64,000 nucleotides of DNA from Bradyrhizobium diazoefficiens (GCF_016616425.1 NZ_CP067101.1:2294001-2358000), one strand, 5' to 3'. Counted from the stretch's first letter, positions 25,114-35,030 are shown. Program-made: numbers and translations. Notes: generated from the sequence alone by a model not told the origin.

Positions 25114-26454
25114 ATGAGCCAGACCACCATCCATGCCGGTTCCGCCGGCGGCGCCAAGGATGCCAAGAGCGAAATCGAAATATCGACGATCCGCACCATC
25201 TCCTGGCGCCTGATTCCGTTCCTGGTGCTGGCCTATTTCTTCTCCTATCTCGACCGCGTCAATCTCGGCTTCGCTGCGCTGACCATGAATGCGGAACTGA
25301 AGTTCACGCCGCTGATCTTCTCCTGGGGCGCCGGCATCTTCTTCATCGGCTATTTCATCTTCGAGGTGCCGAGCAATCTGGCGCTGGAGAAATTCGGTGC
25401 CAGCCGCTGGATCGCCCGCATCATGGTGACCTGGGGCATCATCTCCGCCCTGATGGCGATGGTGAGCGGCGTCACGAGCTTCTACGTCCTGCGTTTCCTG
25501 CTCGGTGTCGCCGAGGCCGGCTTCTTCCCTGGCATCATCCTCTACCTCACCTACTGGTATCCGGCCGAATATCGCGCCCGCTTCCTTGCGGCCTTCGCCA
25601 TCGCGGTGCCGGTTTCGACCGTGATCGGTGCGCCGATCTCGGGCCTGCTGCTCGGGCTCGATGGCACGATGGGTCTGAAGGGCTGGCAGTGGCTGTTCAT
25701 TATCGAGGGCATTCCTTCCGTGCTGCTCGGCATCGTCACGTGGTTCTATCTCACAGACAAGCCGGAGAAGGCGGATTGGCTGTCGGGCGAGCAGAGGGCG
25801 TGGCTCAAGGCGAAGCTCGATTCGGAGATCGCGGCCAAGCAGGCGGTGAAGCGTTTCTCGCTCGGCGAAGCGCTGTCCTCGCCCAAAGTGATCGCGCTCA
25901 GCCTGATCTATTTCGGCTTCGTCGGGGCGCTCTATGGCATGCAGTTCTGGCTGCCGCAGATCGTCAAGGCGTTCGGGCTGACCAACGCGCAGACCGGCTT
26001 CGTCACCGCGATCCCGTATCTATTCGGCACCATCGCCATGATCGTGTGGGCGCGTCACTCCGATGCCACGCGCGAGCGCGTGATGCATGTCGGTGCGCCG
26101 CTGCTGCTCACCGCCGTCGCGCTCGGCGTCTCCTCCCATCTCACAGATCCGACCATGACGATGGCGGTGCTGACGGTCGCGGCGATCGGCGTGTTCTGCT
26201 GCTTTGGCGTGTTCTGGACCCTGCCGACCGCCTGGCTCTCTGGCACCGCGGCCGCCGGCGCCATTGCCCTGATCAACTCGATCGGCAATCTCGCCGGCTT
26301 CGGCGGCCCCTATCTGATCGGCTGGGTCAAGGAAGCCACGGGTCAGACCTCGACCGGCCTGCTGGTGCTCGCCGTGCTGCCTCTGATCGCCGGCATCCTG
26401 GTGTTTGTAGGCGGCCATGACAGTAAGCACGAGTTCGCCGGGCCGGGGCAATAA
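25114..26454 (+). CDS. MFS transporter, anion:cation symporter family
   Basis: 446 residues, 12 predicted membrane segments. RLIPFLVLAYFFSYLDRVNLGF, IFEVPSNLALEKFGASRW and FLLGVAEAGFFPGIILYLTYW are typical of the ACS family that imports organic anions such as tartrate, phthalate, hexuronates or 4-hydroxyphenylacetate. The central cytoplasmic loop (DKPEKADWLSGEQRAWLKAKL) also fits. AAGGGGAAG precedes the ATG. No catabolic gene adjoins it, so the substrate is unknown. Confidence 0.95.
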   Translation: MSQTTIHAGSAGGAKDAKSEIEISTIRTISWRLIPFLVLAYFFSYLDRVNLGFAALTMNAELKFTPLIFSWGAGIFFIGYFIFEVPSNLALEKFGASRWIARIMVTWGIISALMAMVSGVTSFYVLRFLLGVAEAGFFPGIILYLTYWYPAEYRARFLAAFAIAVPVSTVIGAPISGLLLGLDGTMGLKGWQWLFIIEGIPSVLLGIVTWFYLTDKPEKADWLSGEQRAWLKAKLDSEIAAKQAVKRFSLGEALSSPKVIALSLIYFGFVGALYGMQFWLPQIVKAFGLTNAQTGFVTAIPYLFGTIAMIVWARHSDATRERVMHVGAPLLLTAVALGVSSHLTDPTMTMAVLTVAAIGVFCCFGVFWTLPTAWLSGTAAAGAIALINSIGNLAGFGGPYLIGWVKEATGQTSTGLLVLAVLPLIAGILVFVGGHDSKHEFAGPGQ

Positions 26455-26470
26455 AAGGAAGCTTCCTTAG

Positions 26471-26556
26471 GGGTGGCAAAGCGCAGCGTGCCCACCGCTG
26501 GTCTTGGGGATCAATCCATGCAGCCGTGGCACGGCGCTAACGCGCCTTTGCCACCC
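26471..26556. repeat. BIME-type palindrome
   Basis: GGGTGGCAAAGCGC (26471-26484) is complementary to GCGCCTTTGCCACCC (26542-26556). It belongs to the same general class as the repeat at 24507. No gene lies between the MFS transporter and the efflux adaptor. Confidence 0.75.
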
Positions 26557-26664
26557 GGATTGCGCTGCGCTCCATCCGGCCATCGGTCTCCGCGTACTCT
26601 AAGAGAACACCCTCCTGGGGACCCTCCTCTCGCTCCTCACCACCCCCTTAACGATCACGCTTTT

Positions 26665-26695
26665 CTGATGAATGACGATTATTGACTTTCATCAG
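26665..26695. promoter_or_regulatory. Candidate operator/promoter of the RND efflux operon
   Basis: Inverted repeat CTGATGAA (26665-26672) and TTCATCAG (26688-26695) with a 15-base spacer. TTGACT, a fair -35 box, lies within it at 26682-26687. The site is 47 bases before the adaptor gene start. It could bind the TetR protein encoded at the end of the operon. The -10 box is not clear. Confidence 0.45.
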
Positions 26696-26741
26696 TGATT
26701 AATCGACATTCCTCTCATTCGATATGCAGGAGTGTCCTTCG

Positions 26742-27848
26742 ATGTTCGTCCGGTTGGTTTTGTCGAGCTATTCCAGGCTGTTGGCAGGCGTGTCGCTGGC
26801 CCTGATGGCCGTTGCGCTGGCCGGGTGCAATGATACCGTCGCCGAGAAGGCCGAGCCGCCGCGGCCGGTTCTGGTCGCGACTGCACATTATGATGCCGAG
26901 ACACCGGAGCGCAGCTTTGTCGGCACCATCAGGCCCCGGATCGAGAGCGATCTTGGCTTCCGCGTCGCCGGCAAGGTTGCCAAACGCCTCGTGGAAGTCG
27001 GCCAGGCCGTCGAGATCGGCCAGCCGCTCGCCACCCTCGACGAGGCCGATTTGCAGCTTCAGGCCGAGCAGGCCGTCGCCGAGCAGACCGCCGCGACCGG
27101 TGTGCTGGCCCAGGCCGCCGCCGCCGAGCAGCGAGCCAAGGAGCTGAAGGCCAAGGGCTGGACCACCGATGCCCAACTCGACCAGAGCCGCGCAGCCGCC
27201 GACGAGGCTCGTGCGCGCCTCGACCGTGCCGTTCGCTCCGTCGAACTGACCAAGAATGCCCTTTCCTACGCGACGCTTGTTGCCGACGCCCGCGGTGTCG
27301 TCACCGCAACGCTGATCGAGCCCGGCCAGGTGGTCGCCGCGGGCCAGGCTTCGATCCGTGTCGCCCGCTTTGCCGAAAAGGAAGCGGTCGTCGCGATTCC
27401 TGAGACGCTGGTTGGACGCGCCAAGTCGGGCGTCGCCAGCGTCACCCTTTGGTCCGAGCCGGGCAAGAAGTACACCGCCAAGCTGCGCGAGATCGCGCCG
27501 GCGGCCGATCCGGCCACGCGCACCTATCTGGCAAAGTTCTCGCTGCCTGAGGCCGACGACAAGGTCGCGCTCGGCATGACCGCGACGCTGACGCTGTCGG
27601 ACGCCGCGACCGAGCGCGTCGCGCGCTTGCCGCTGTCGGCATTGTTCAACGAAGGCGGCAAGCCCTCCTTCTTCGTCGTCGACGACAAGGGTGGGGTCAC
27701 GCTGAAGCCGGTCGTGGTGAAGTCGTACGAGAGCAACGACGTGGTCATCACCAGTGGTGTCGAAGAGGGCGCCAAGATCGTCGCGCTCGGCGTGCAGAAG
27801 CTCGATCCGGGCCAGCGGGTGCGAATCGTGTCGTCACTGTCGTTCTGA
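26742..27848 (+). CDS. RND efflux periplasmic adaptor subunit (membrane fusion lipoprotein)
   Basis: 368 residues. A lipoprotein signal (LMAVALAGC, Cys at about residue 28) anchors it to the inner membrane. The barrel-sandwich and hairpin region (about 60-200) has VEVGQAVEIGQPLATLDEADL, a coiled coil (EQTAATGVLAQAAAAEQRAKE) and ARGVVTATLIEPGQVVAAGQ. The beta-barrel domain ends with LPLSALFNEGGKPSFFVVD. AGGAG at 26728-26732 fixes ATG 26742; an in-frame start at 26724 is less likely. It partners the permease downstream, from which it is separated by a 180-base gap holding a REP. Confidence 0.94.
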   Translation: MFVRLVLSSYSRLLAGVSLALMAVALAGCNDTVAEKAEPPRPVLVATAHYDAETPERSFVGTIRPRIESDLGFRVAGKVAKRLVEVGQAVEIGQPLATLDEADLQLQAEQAVAEQTAATGVLAQAAAAEQRAKELKAKGWTTDAQLDQSRAAADEARARLDRAVRSVELTKNALSYATLVADARGVVTATLIEPGQVVAAGQASIRVARFAEKEAVVAIPETLVGRAKSGVASVTLWSEPGKKYTAKLREIAPAADPATRTYLAKFSLPEADDKVALGMTATLTLSDAATERVARLPLSALFNEGGKPSFFVVDDKGGVTLKPVVVKSYESNDVVITSGVEEGAKIVALGVQKLDPGQRVRIVSSLSF

Positions 27849-27863
27849 GTTTCCTACGAGTTC

Positions 27864-27974
27864 CGTCGTTGCGAGGCGAGTTTCGGCCCGAGCGCAAATG
27901 CGAAGGCTGAAGCGGCGAAGCGATCCAGAACCTGCCCAGCCCCCTGGATTGCTTCGCAGCCTCGCGATGACGGG
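27864..27974. repeat. REP palindrome inside the efflux operon
   Basis: CCGTCGTTGCGAGG (27864-27877) is complementary to CTCGCGATGACGG (27961-27973). Inner arms GCGAAGCGATCCAG and CTGGATTGCTTCGC also pair. It lies between the adaptor and permease genes and could form a long hairpin in their shared mRNA. Confidence 0.8.
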
Positions 27975-28030
27975 TTGAACAGAGTGGCTGTCGTTTTTTT
28001 GGCAATTGGATCGTCTTTTCGGAGAGAGCG

Positions 28031-31000
28031 ATGAAACGCTTCAATCTTTCGGCCTGGGCCGTCAGCCATCCGACGCTGGTGCTCTTCCTGATGCTCGTGC
28101 TCGGCGTCGCCGGCTTCTTCTCGTATCAGAAGCTCGGCCGCGCCGAGGATCCGTTCTTCACGGTCAAGGTAGTCAACGTCTCCGTGATGTGGCCGGGCGC
28201 AACCGCGCAGGAGATGCAGGCGCAGGTCGCCGATCCCATCGAGAAGAAGATCCAGGAGCTGCCCTATTTCGAGAAGGTGCAGACCTATTCCAAGCCTGGC
28301 TTCACCGCGCTCCAGGTGACTTTCCGCGACTCCACGCCGCCGAAGGACGTGCCTTATCTCTTCTACTTGCTGCGCAAGAAGCTGGTCGACGTGCAGGGCC
28401 AGCTGCCCTCGGGGATTCTGGGCCCCGTCGTCAACGACGAGTTCTCCGACGTCGATTCCATCCTCTACATGATGACCGGCGACGGCGCTGATTACGCCCA
28501 GCTCAAGAAGGTCGCCGAAGGTTTCCGCCAGCGCCTGCTCAAGGTGCCGGGCGTGACCAAGGTCGATATGTACGGCAACCAGGACGAGCGCATCTTCGTC
28601 GAGTTCAGCCACGCCAAGCTCGCCACCCTCGGCATCACGCCGCAGGCGCTGTTCGATTCGCTCGCCAAGCAGAACAACGTGACCCCCGCTGGCACGGTCG
28701 AGACCTCCTCGCAGCGCGTGCCGCTGCGCGTCACCGGCGCGCTCGACGGCGCCAAGGCCGTCGCCGAAACACCGGTCGAGAGCAACGGCCGCGTCTTCCG
28801 CCTGGGCGACATCGCCACCGTCACCCATGGCTATGTCGATCCGCCGAGCTTCGTCGTGCGTCAGGAAGGCAAGCCGGCGATCGGCATTGGCGTCGTCACC
28901 GCCAAGGGCGCCAACATCCTCGATCTCGGCAAGGAGGTCGAGAAGGCGACCAGCGACTTCATGAAGGCCGTGCCGCAGGGCATCGACGTCAAGCTGATCG
29001 CAGACCAGCCCAAGGTGGTCGAGCACGCCGTCGGCGAGTTCGTGCACTCCTTCATGGAGGCGCTCGTCATCGTGCTGTTCGTCTCGTTCCTGGCGCTGGG
29101 CTGGCGCACCGGCATCGTGGTCGCGCTGTCGGTACCCCTGGTGCTCGGCATCGTCTTCATCGTCATGAACACGATGTCGCTCGACCTGCACCGCATCACG
29201 CTCGGCGCGCTGATCATCGCGCTCGGCCTGCTCGTCGACGACGCCATCATCGCCGTGGAGATGATGGTGGTGAAGATGGAGCAGGGCTGGGACCGCATGC
29301 GCGCGGCGTCCTTTGCCTGGGAATCGACTGCGTTTCCGATGCTCACGGGAACGCTGGTCACGGCTGCTGGCTTCCTCCCCATCGGCTTTGCCAATTCCGC
29401 GGTCGGCGAATATGCCGGCAGCATCTTCTGGATCGTGGCGATCGCGCTGGTCGCCTCCTGGTTCGTGGCGGTGATCTTCACGCCCTATATCGGCGTCAAG
29501 CTGCTGCCCAATATAAAGGTGCATGCCAATCACGATCCGCATGCGGTCTACGAGACCCGCATGTACCGGGCCTTGCGTGCCATCGTGCAATGGTGTGTCA
29601 AGCACCGCATCACCGTGGTGGCCGCGACCGTCGGCGTCTTCGTCGCCTCGGTCGTCGGGTTCGGCCATGTCCAGCAGCAGTTCTTCCCGCTATCGGAGCG
29701 GCCCGAGCTGTTCTTGCAGCTGCGCCTGCCGGAAGGTACCGCCTTCAACGTCACCGAGAAGGCGGTGAAGAAGGCCGAGACGCTGCTGAAGGACGACAAG
29801 GACATCGAGACTTATACCGCCTATGTCGGCCAGGGTTCGCCGCGGTTCTGGCTCGGCCTCAATCCGCAGCTGCCGAACGAGGCCTTTGCCGAGATCGTCA
29901 TCGTCGCCAAGGGCGTCGAGGCGCGTGAGCGCGTCAAGGCCAAGATCGAGAATGCGGCTGCCGAGGGCTTCCTGTCCGAGGCGCGCGTGCGCGTCGATCG
30001 CTTCAATTTCGGTCCGCCCGTCGGTTTCCCCGTGCAGTTCCGCGTGATCGGCCCCGACGCCAACAAGGTGCGCGAGATCGCCTACCAGGTCCGCGACGTC
30101 ATGCGGCAGAACAAGAGCGTCAAGGACGTCCAGCTCGACTGGAACGAACAGTCGCCTTATCTGAAACTCGTCGTCGACCAGGACCGTGCCCGTGCCATGG
30201 GCCTGACCCCGCAGGACGTGTCGCAGGCGCTGTCGATGCTGATTTCGGGCGCGCAGGTCACGACCGTGCGCGATGGTATCGAGAAGGTCGGCGTGGTCGC
30301 CCGTGCGATCCCGTCCGAGCGCCTCGACCTCGGCGGCGTCGGCGATCTCACCATCACCTCGAAGAACGGCGTCGCCGTGCCACTCCAGCAGATCGCCAGG
30401 ATCGAATATTCGCACGAGGAGCCGATCCTGTGGCGGCGCAACCGTGACATGGCCATCACCGTGCGCTCCGATGTCGTCGACGGCGTGCAGGCGCCCGATG
30501 TGACGGGCCAGATCGCGCCGAAGCTGAAGGAGATCAAGGATCACCTCGAGCCGGCCTACCGCATCGAGGCGGGCGGCGCGTTCGAGGAATCGGCCAAGGG
30601 CAACGCCTCGATCTTCGTTCTCTTCCCGGTGATGATCATGGTGATGCTGACGCTTCTGATGATTCAGCTTCAGAGCTTCTCGCGCCTGATCCTGGTGTTC
30701 CTGACAGCGCCGCTCGGCATCGTCGGCGCCTCCCTCGGGCTCAACGTCGCCAACGCTCCGTTCGGCTTCGTGGCGCTGCTCGGTCTGATCGCGCTCGCCG
30801 GTATGATCATGCGCAACGCGGTCATCCTGGTCGACCAGATCGAAAGCGATGTCTCCCACGGCCTGACCCGGCGCGAGGCGATCGTGGAGGCAACCGTCCG
30901 CCGCGCCCGTCCGGTGGTGCTGACGGCGCTCGCCGCCATCCTCGCCATGATCCCGCTGTCGCGTTCCGCCTTCTGGGGGCCGATGGCGATCACGATCATG

Positions 31001-31168
31001 GGCGGCTTGTTCGTGGCGACCTTCCTCACGCTGCTGTACCTGCCGGGCCTCTATGCGCTTTGGTTCAGGAAGAGCTTGGACGAGGCCGGTTCTGCCGAAC
31101 AACCTACCGCATCGCAGCATGGGAGCGATGACCGTCCTGCTATTCCGCTTGCTGAAGCGGCTGAATAA
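28031..31168 (+). CDS. RND efflux permease (AcrB/MexF-like superfamily)
   Basis: 1045 residues, full length, with 12 membrane segments and two large periplasmic loops. TM1 follows SHPTLVLFLMLVLGVAGFF. TM4 contains LGLLVDDAIIAVEMMVVKME with the paired Asp residues that carry the proton relay. TM10 is near FVALLGLIALAGMIMRNAVILVDQI, the family motif. It pumps small hydrophobic or toxic compounds out by proton exchange. No outer-membrane channel gene is linked, so a TolC-like protein from elsewhere is expected. GGAGAG precedes ATG 28031. A TetR gene follows after 34 bases. Confidence 0.96.
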   Translation: MKRFNLSAWAVSHPTLVLFLMLVLGVAGFFSYQKLGRAEDPFFTVKVVNVSVMWPGATAQEMQAQVADPIEKKIQELPYFEKVQTYSKPGFTALQVTFRDSTPPKDVPYLFYLLRKKLVDVQGQLPSGILGPVVNDEFSDVDSILYMMTGDGADYAQLKKVAEGFRQRLLKVPGVTKVDMYGNQDERIFVEFSHAKLATLGITPQALFDSLAKQNNVTPAGTVETSSQRVPLRVTGALDGAKAVAETPVESNGRVFRLGDIATVTHGYVDPPSFVVRQEGKPAIGIGVVTAKGANILDLGKEVEKATSDFMKAVPQGIDVKLIADQPKVVEHAVGEFVHSFMEALVIVLFVSFLALGWRTGIVVALSVPLVLGIVFIVMNTMSLDLHRITLGALIIALGLLVDDAIIAVEMMVVKMEQGWDRMRAASFAWESTAFPMLTGTLVTAAGFLPIGFANSAVGEYAGSIFWIVAIALVASWFVAVIFTPYIGVKLLPNIKVHANHDPHAVYETRMYRALRAIVQWCVKHRITVVAATVGVFVASVVGFGHVQQQFFPLSERPELFLQLRLPEGTAFNVTEKAVKKAETLLKDDKDIETYTAYVGQGSPRFWLGLNPQLPNEAFAEIVIVAKGVEARERVKAKIENAAAEGFLSEARVRVDRFNFGPPVGFPVQFRVIGPDANKVREIAYQVRDVMRQNKSVKDVQLDWNEQSPYLKLVVDQDRARAMGLTPQDVSQALSMLISGAQVTTVRDGIEKVGVVARAIPSERLDLGGVGDLTITSKNGVAVPLQQIARIEYSHEEPILWRRNRDMAITVRSDVVDGVQAPDVTGQIAPKLKEIKDHLEPAYRIEAGGAFEESAKGNASIFVLFPVMIMVMLTLLMIQLQSFSRLILVFLTAPLGIVGASLGLNVANAPFGFVALLGLIALAGMIMRNAVILVDQIESDVSHGLTRREAIVEATVRRARPVVLTALAAILAMIPLSRSAFWGPMAITIMGGLFVATFLTLLYLPGLYALWFRKSLDEAGSAEQPTASQHGSDDRPAIPLAEAAE

Positions 31169-31202
31169 GTGAGATGAAGTGCTGATTGACGAGTCCAGAC
31201 AG

Positions 31203-31802
31203 ATGACGCTGATTGCGGAACATATCGAAGGCGACACCCGGGATCGTATCCTCGAGGTGGCCGAGCGGCTGTTCCGCCAGATCGGATACCAGAAGACCAC
31301 GGTCGGAGACATCGCCAAGGAGCTCCGGATGAGCCCCGCCAATGTTTATCGCTTCTTCGAATCGAAAAAGGCGATTCATCAGGCGGTGGCGCGGGGCCTG
31401 ATGGGCGAAGTCGAGCTCGAGGCACAGCGGATCGTGGCGAGGCCCGGTCCGGTGCCGGAGCGCTTCCGGGAACTGCTCACCACCATCCATCGCATGAACA
31501 CCGAGCGCTATGTCGGCGACAACAAGTTGCACGAGATGGTCGAGATCGCCATGCAGGAGGATTGGGACGTCTGCGTCAATCACATGGAGTCCATTGCCGG
31601 AATGGTCGGCCAGATGATCGCGCAAGGCGTGGCCTCCGGCGAGTTCGAAGCGCCCGACTTGCAATTGGCTGCGCTCTGCTCCTGCACGGCGATGATGCGC
31701 TTCTTCCACCCCCAGATGATCGCCCAATGCGCCACCAAGCCGGGCCCGACCATCGACCAGATGATCGATTTCGTCATCGCGGGTCTGTCGCCGCGCCACT
31801 GA
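31203..31802 (+). CDS. TetR family regulator of the RND efflux operon
   Basis: About 199 residues. Helix-turn-helix at residues 18-62: RILEVAERLFRQIGYQKTTV, then DIAKELRMSPANVYRFFESKK. The C-terminal domain resembles TetR_C_7-type regulators of efflux pumps. It is the third gene of the efflux unit and probably represses it; a candidate operator lies at 26665-26695. The start is either ATG 31203 or GTG 31179, and neither has a strong ribosome binding site. Confidence 0.92.
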   Translation: MTLIAEHIEGDTRDRILEVAERLFRQIGYQKTTVGDIAKELRMSPANVYRFFESKKAIHQAVARGLMGEVELEAQRIVARPGPVPERFRELLTTIHRMNTERYVGDNKLHEMVEIAMQEDWDVCVNHMESIAGMVGQMIAQGVASGEFEAPDLQLAALCSCTAMMRFFHPQMIAQCATKPGPTIDQMIDFVIAGLSPRH

Positions 31803-31883
31803 CGGGCGGGAGCATTTCCTTTTATAGATGCCTTCCCACCGCCCAGTAACGGCCGATGGTAGGCAATGGCGGATCAACAAACT

Positions 31884-31966
31884 CCGTCATTGCGAGCGCA
31901 GCGAAGCAAATCCAGGCTTTCTCCGCGGAGGGATTCTGGATTGCTTCGCTCCGCTCGCGATGACGG
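31884..31966. repeat. REP palindrome
   Basis: CCGTCATTGCGAGCG (31884-31898) is complementary to CGCTCGCGATGACGG (to 31966), with inner arms GAAGCAAATCCAG and CTGGATTGCTTCG. It lies between the TetR gene and the flavin reductase gene; an alternative start of the latter (ATG 31960) falls within it. Confidence 0.85.
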
Positions 31967-31980
31967 GAAGGAAACAGAGC

Positions 31981-32604
31981 GTGAGCGAAAAAGACCTCCA
32001 CTTCTACGAGCCCGCCAAGGGCCACGGCCTCAAGCACGATCCCTTCAACGCCATCATCGCGCCGCGGCCGATCGGCTGGATCTCCTCCCGCGACACCAAG
32101 GGCCACGTCAATCTCGCGCCCTACAGCTTTTTCAACGCCTTCGCTTACGTGCCACCGATCATCGGGTTTTCCTCCACCAATTGGAAGGACACGGTCGAGA
32201 ATATCCAGCAGACCGGCGAGTTCGTCTGGAATCTCGCCACGATGGACCTTGCCAGGCACATGAACGCGACCGCCGCGCATGTCGCGCCCGAGGTCGATGA
32301 ATTCGAGCTTGCAGGGCTCACCGCCGTGCCCGGCAAGCTCGTCAACGTGCCGCGCGTGGCTGAGAGCCCTGTCGCCTTCGAATGCAAGGTGTCCGACATC
32401 ATCCGCCTCAAGGGTGCCGATGGCAAAGAGGCTGACGCCTGGCTGACACTCGGCGAGGTGGTCGCCGTGCACATCGACAAGGCCATGATCAAGGACGGCG
32501 TCTACCAGACCGCCGCCGCCCGTCCGATCGTCCGCGCCGGCCGCCGCGGCGATTATTTCGAGATCAGGCCGGAAAATATGTTCGAGATGGCGCGGCCGGA
32601 TTAG
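31981..32604 (+). CDS. Flavin reductase-like / FMN-binding split-barrel protein
   Basis: 207 residues of the DIM6/NTAB flavin reductase family. HGLKHDPFNAIIAPRPIGWISS and HVNLAPYSFFNAFAYVPPII form the FMN-binding split barrel. VENIQQTGEFVWNLAT is also characteristic. Members reduce free flavins or act as small FMN enzymes. GTG at 31981 is chosen because AAGGAAA lies 9-15 bases upstream and the protein alignment begins MSEKDLHFYEP. The alternative ATG at 31960 comes from the REP sequence. Confidence 0.9.
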   Translation: MSEKDLHFYEPAKGHGLKHDPFNAIIAPRPIGWISSRDTKGHVNLAPYSFFNAFAYVPPIIGFSSTNWKDTVENIQQTGEFVWNLATMDLARHMNATAAHVAPEVDEFELAGLTAVPGKLVNVPRVAESPVAFECKVSDIIRLKGADGKEADAWLTLGEVVAVHIDKAMIKDGVYQTAAARPIVRAGRRGDYFEIRPENMFEMARPD

Positions 32605-32762
32605 GCGGGCGAAGCCCGCTGCCCTCCCGGAACTGCCGTCGCACCCTGGCCGTTATGGTCTGGGGCTGCCGGGCCGCGTCAATTTCGCAGCCGAAGTCTT
32701 CACTCACCCCGGCTAATTTCCGCTAAAATACCTGACAACCGCGCCGATGCATGAGGTCAGCC

Positions 32763-35030
32763 ATGAGCTTCCGCCGCGACACCGTGACAAAGCCGATCTT
32801 CTCCTGGGCGCGCGGCGTGCTGCCGGCGATGTCCGGCACCGAGCGCGAGGCGCTGGAGGCGGGGGACGTCTGGTGGGACGCCGATCTCTTCACCGGCAAT
32901 CCTGACTGGTCGAAATTGCTGAAAATTGCGCCAGCCAAATTGACCGAGGAGGAGCACGCCTTCCTCAACGGCCCCGTCGACGAGCTCTGCGCCATGCTCG
33001 ACGAGTGGAAGATCTTCTGGGAATGGCGGGACCTGCCGCAGGACGTCTGGCACTTCATCAAGCGAGAGAAATTCTTCGGCATGATCATTCCGAAGGAGTT
33101 CGGCGGCCTCGGCTTCTCGCCCTACGCGCATTCGGAAGTGGTGCGCAAGATCTCGACCCGCTCGATTGCCGCCGCCGTCACCGTGATGGTGCCGAACTCG
33201 CTGGGGCCGGGCGAGCTCCTGATACGGTTCGGCACCACGCGGCAGCAAGAGCACTGGCTGCCGCGCCTCGCCGACGGCCGCGATATTCCCTGTTTCGGGC
33301 TCACCAGTCCTGAAGCGGGCTCCGATGCCGCCTCGATGGTCGACAGCGGCATCATCTGCAGGGGTACCTTCGAGGGTCGCGACGTCCTCGGCCTCAGGCT
33401 CAACTGGCACAAGCGCTACATCACCCTCGGCCCCGTCGCGACGCTGCTTGGCCTTGCCTTCAAGGCTTATGACCCCGATCACTTCGTGGGCAGCCGGGAA
33501 GATCTCGGCATCACCGTGGCGCTGATCCCGACCAATCTGCCCAGCGTCGAGATCGGCCAGCGCCATATGCCGTCGATGCAGGTTTTCCAGAACGGCCCGA
33601 ACTGGGGCCGCGACGTTTTCATTCCGCTCGACTATGTCATCGGTGGCGAGGCACGCCTTGGACAAGGCTGGAAGATGCTGATGACGGCGCTCGCCGCCGG
33701 CCGCGGCATCTCGCTGCCGTCATTATCCGCCGCCGGAGCCGCCTATGCAGCACGCACCACGGGCGCCTATGCCCGCATCCGCGAACAGTTCGGCATCTCC
33801 ATCTCCAAGTTCGAAGGCGTCGAGGAGCCGCTCGCGCGCATCGTCGCGACCGCTTATCAGTTGGATGCGGCGCGGCGACTGACCTGCGCGGCGCTGAATG
33901 CCGGCGTCCATCCCGCTGTCATCTCCGGCATCATGAAGCTGCACGCGACGGAGCGGATGCGTACTGCGATCGACGACGCCATGGATATTCATGGCGGCAA
34001 GGCCGTGATCGACGGTCCGCAAAACTATCTCGGTAATCTGCACCGCGCCGTGCCGGTCGGCATCACCGTCGAGGGCGCCAACATCCTGACCCGCAACCTC
34101 ATCGTGTTCGGGCAGGGCGCGATCCGCGCGCATCCCTATCTGCTCGACGAGATGAATGCGCTCGCCGATTCCGATCGCGAGCGTGGGCTCACCGCATTCG
34201 ACAAAGCCTTCTGGAAACATGTCGGCCACAGCTTCGGGACGCTGTTTCGCGCCTTCGGCCGGAGCTGGACTTTTGGTGCGTTCGCGCCGGCGCCCGATGC
34301 AGGCGAGGCCACGCCATTCTATCGCCAGCTCTCGCGCTACTCCGCGGCGTTTGCGCTCTGCGCCGACATGGCGCTGCTGACGCTTGGCGGCGCGCTCAAG
34401 CGCAAGGAGATGCTTTCGGCGCGTTTCGGCGACATCCTGTCCGAGCTGTATCTGCTCTCGGCTGCGCTGAAGCGCTGGCAGGACGAGGGCCTGCAGAAGG
34501 AGGACTTTGCCGTGCTGGAATGGTGCATGGCGAGCGGCTTCAGGACGATCGAGAACCGCCTTGCCGAAATTCTCGCCAACCTGCCCAACCGCTTTGTCGC
34601 CGGCTTTCTCAAGCTCGTGATCCAGCCGTTCGGCGCCCGCGTGCTCGGCCCCTCCGACCGCGTCGTGCACCAATGCGCGAGCCTGGTGCTGGAGCCGTCG
34701 GCGGCGCGCGAGCGCCTGACGCCGGATCTGGCCCATGTCGATGATGACGGCGGGTTTGCCCGGCTGGAGCGCGCCTTCAAGCTGGTCGCAGGCACGGAGG
34801 CCATCGCCAAGCGCATGCGCGCTGCACATGTTCGCGACTGGAAGGAAGCGGTCACCAAAGGCGTGATCACGCACGCTGAGGGCGAGCAGCTCTCAGCGGC
34901 CCGTCAGGCCGTCACGGAAGTGATCGAGGTCGACGATTTTGCTCCGGAGGCGCTGTCGCCGATTTACAAGAAAACCGTCAATGTGCATCAGTTCTTCCAG
35001 GAACTCGGTGAACAGAGGGCGGCGAGCTGA
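32763..35030 (+). CDS. fadE: Acyl-CoA dehydrogenase, FadE-like (large form)
   Basis: 755 residues, the large FadE type. It catalyses the first, FAD-dependent step of fatty-acid beta-oxidation. The N-terminal helical region is followed by FFGMIIPKEFGGLGFSPYAHSEV. The substrate/FAD segment has LTSPEAGSDAASM and WHKRYITLGPVATLLGLAFK, and IHGGKAVIDGPQNYLGNLHR lies in the flavin domain. A DUF1974-like C-terminal extension is typical of FadE. ATG 32763 has GAGGT upstream. Its stop overlaps the next start by one base (TGATG), so the operon is translationally coupled. Confidence 0.94.
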   Translation: MSFRRDTVTKPIFSWARGVLPAMSGTEREALEAGDVWWDADLFTGNPDWSKLLKIAPAKLTEEEHAFLNGPVDELCAMLDEWKIFWEWRDLPQDVWHFIKREKFFGMIIPKEFGGLGFSPYAHSEVVRKISTRSIAAAVTVMVPNSLGPGELLIRFGTTRQQEHWLPRLADGRDIPCFGLTSPEAGSDAASMVDSGIICRGTFEGRDVLGLRLNWHKRYITLGPVATLLGLAFKAYDPDHFVGSREDLGITVALIPTNLPSVEIGQRHMPSMQVFQNGPNWGRDVFIPLDYVIGGEARLGQGWKMLMTALAAGRGISLPSLSAAGAAYAARTTGAYARIREQFGISISKFEGVEEPLARIVATAYQLDAARRLTCAALNAGVHPAVISGIMKLHATERMRTAIDDAMDIHGGKAVIDGPQNYLGNLHRAVPVGITVEGANILTRNLIVFGQGAIRAHPYLLDEMNALADSDRERGLTAFDKAFWKHVGHSFGTLFRAFGRSWTFGAFAPAPDAGEATPFYRQLSRYSAAFALCADMALLTLGGALKRKEMLSARFGDILSELYLLSAALKRWQDEGLQKEDFAVLEWCMASGFRTIENRLAEILANLPNRFVAGFLKLVIQPFGARVLGPSDRVVHQCASLVLEPSAARERLTPDLAHVDDDGGFARLERAFKLVAGTEAIAKRMRAAHVRDWKEAVTKGVITHAEGEQLSAARQAVTEVIEVDDFAPEALSPIYKKTVNVHQFFQELGEQRAAS

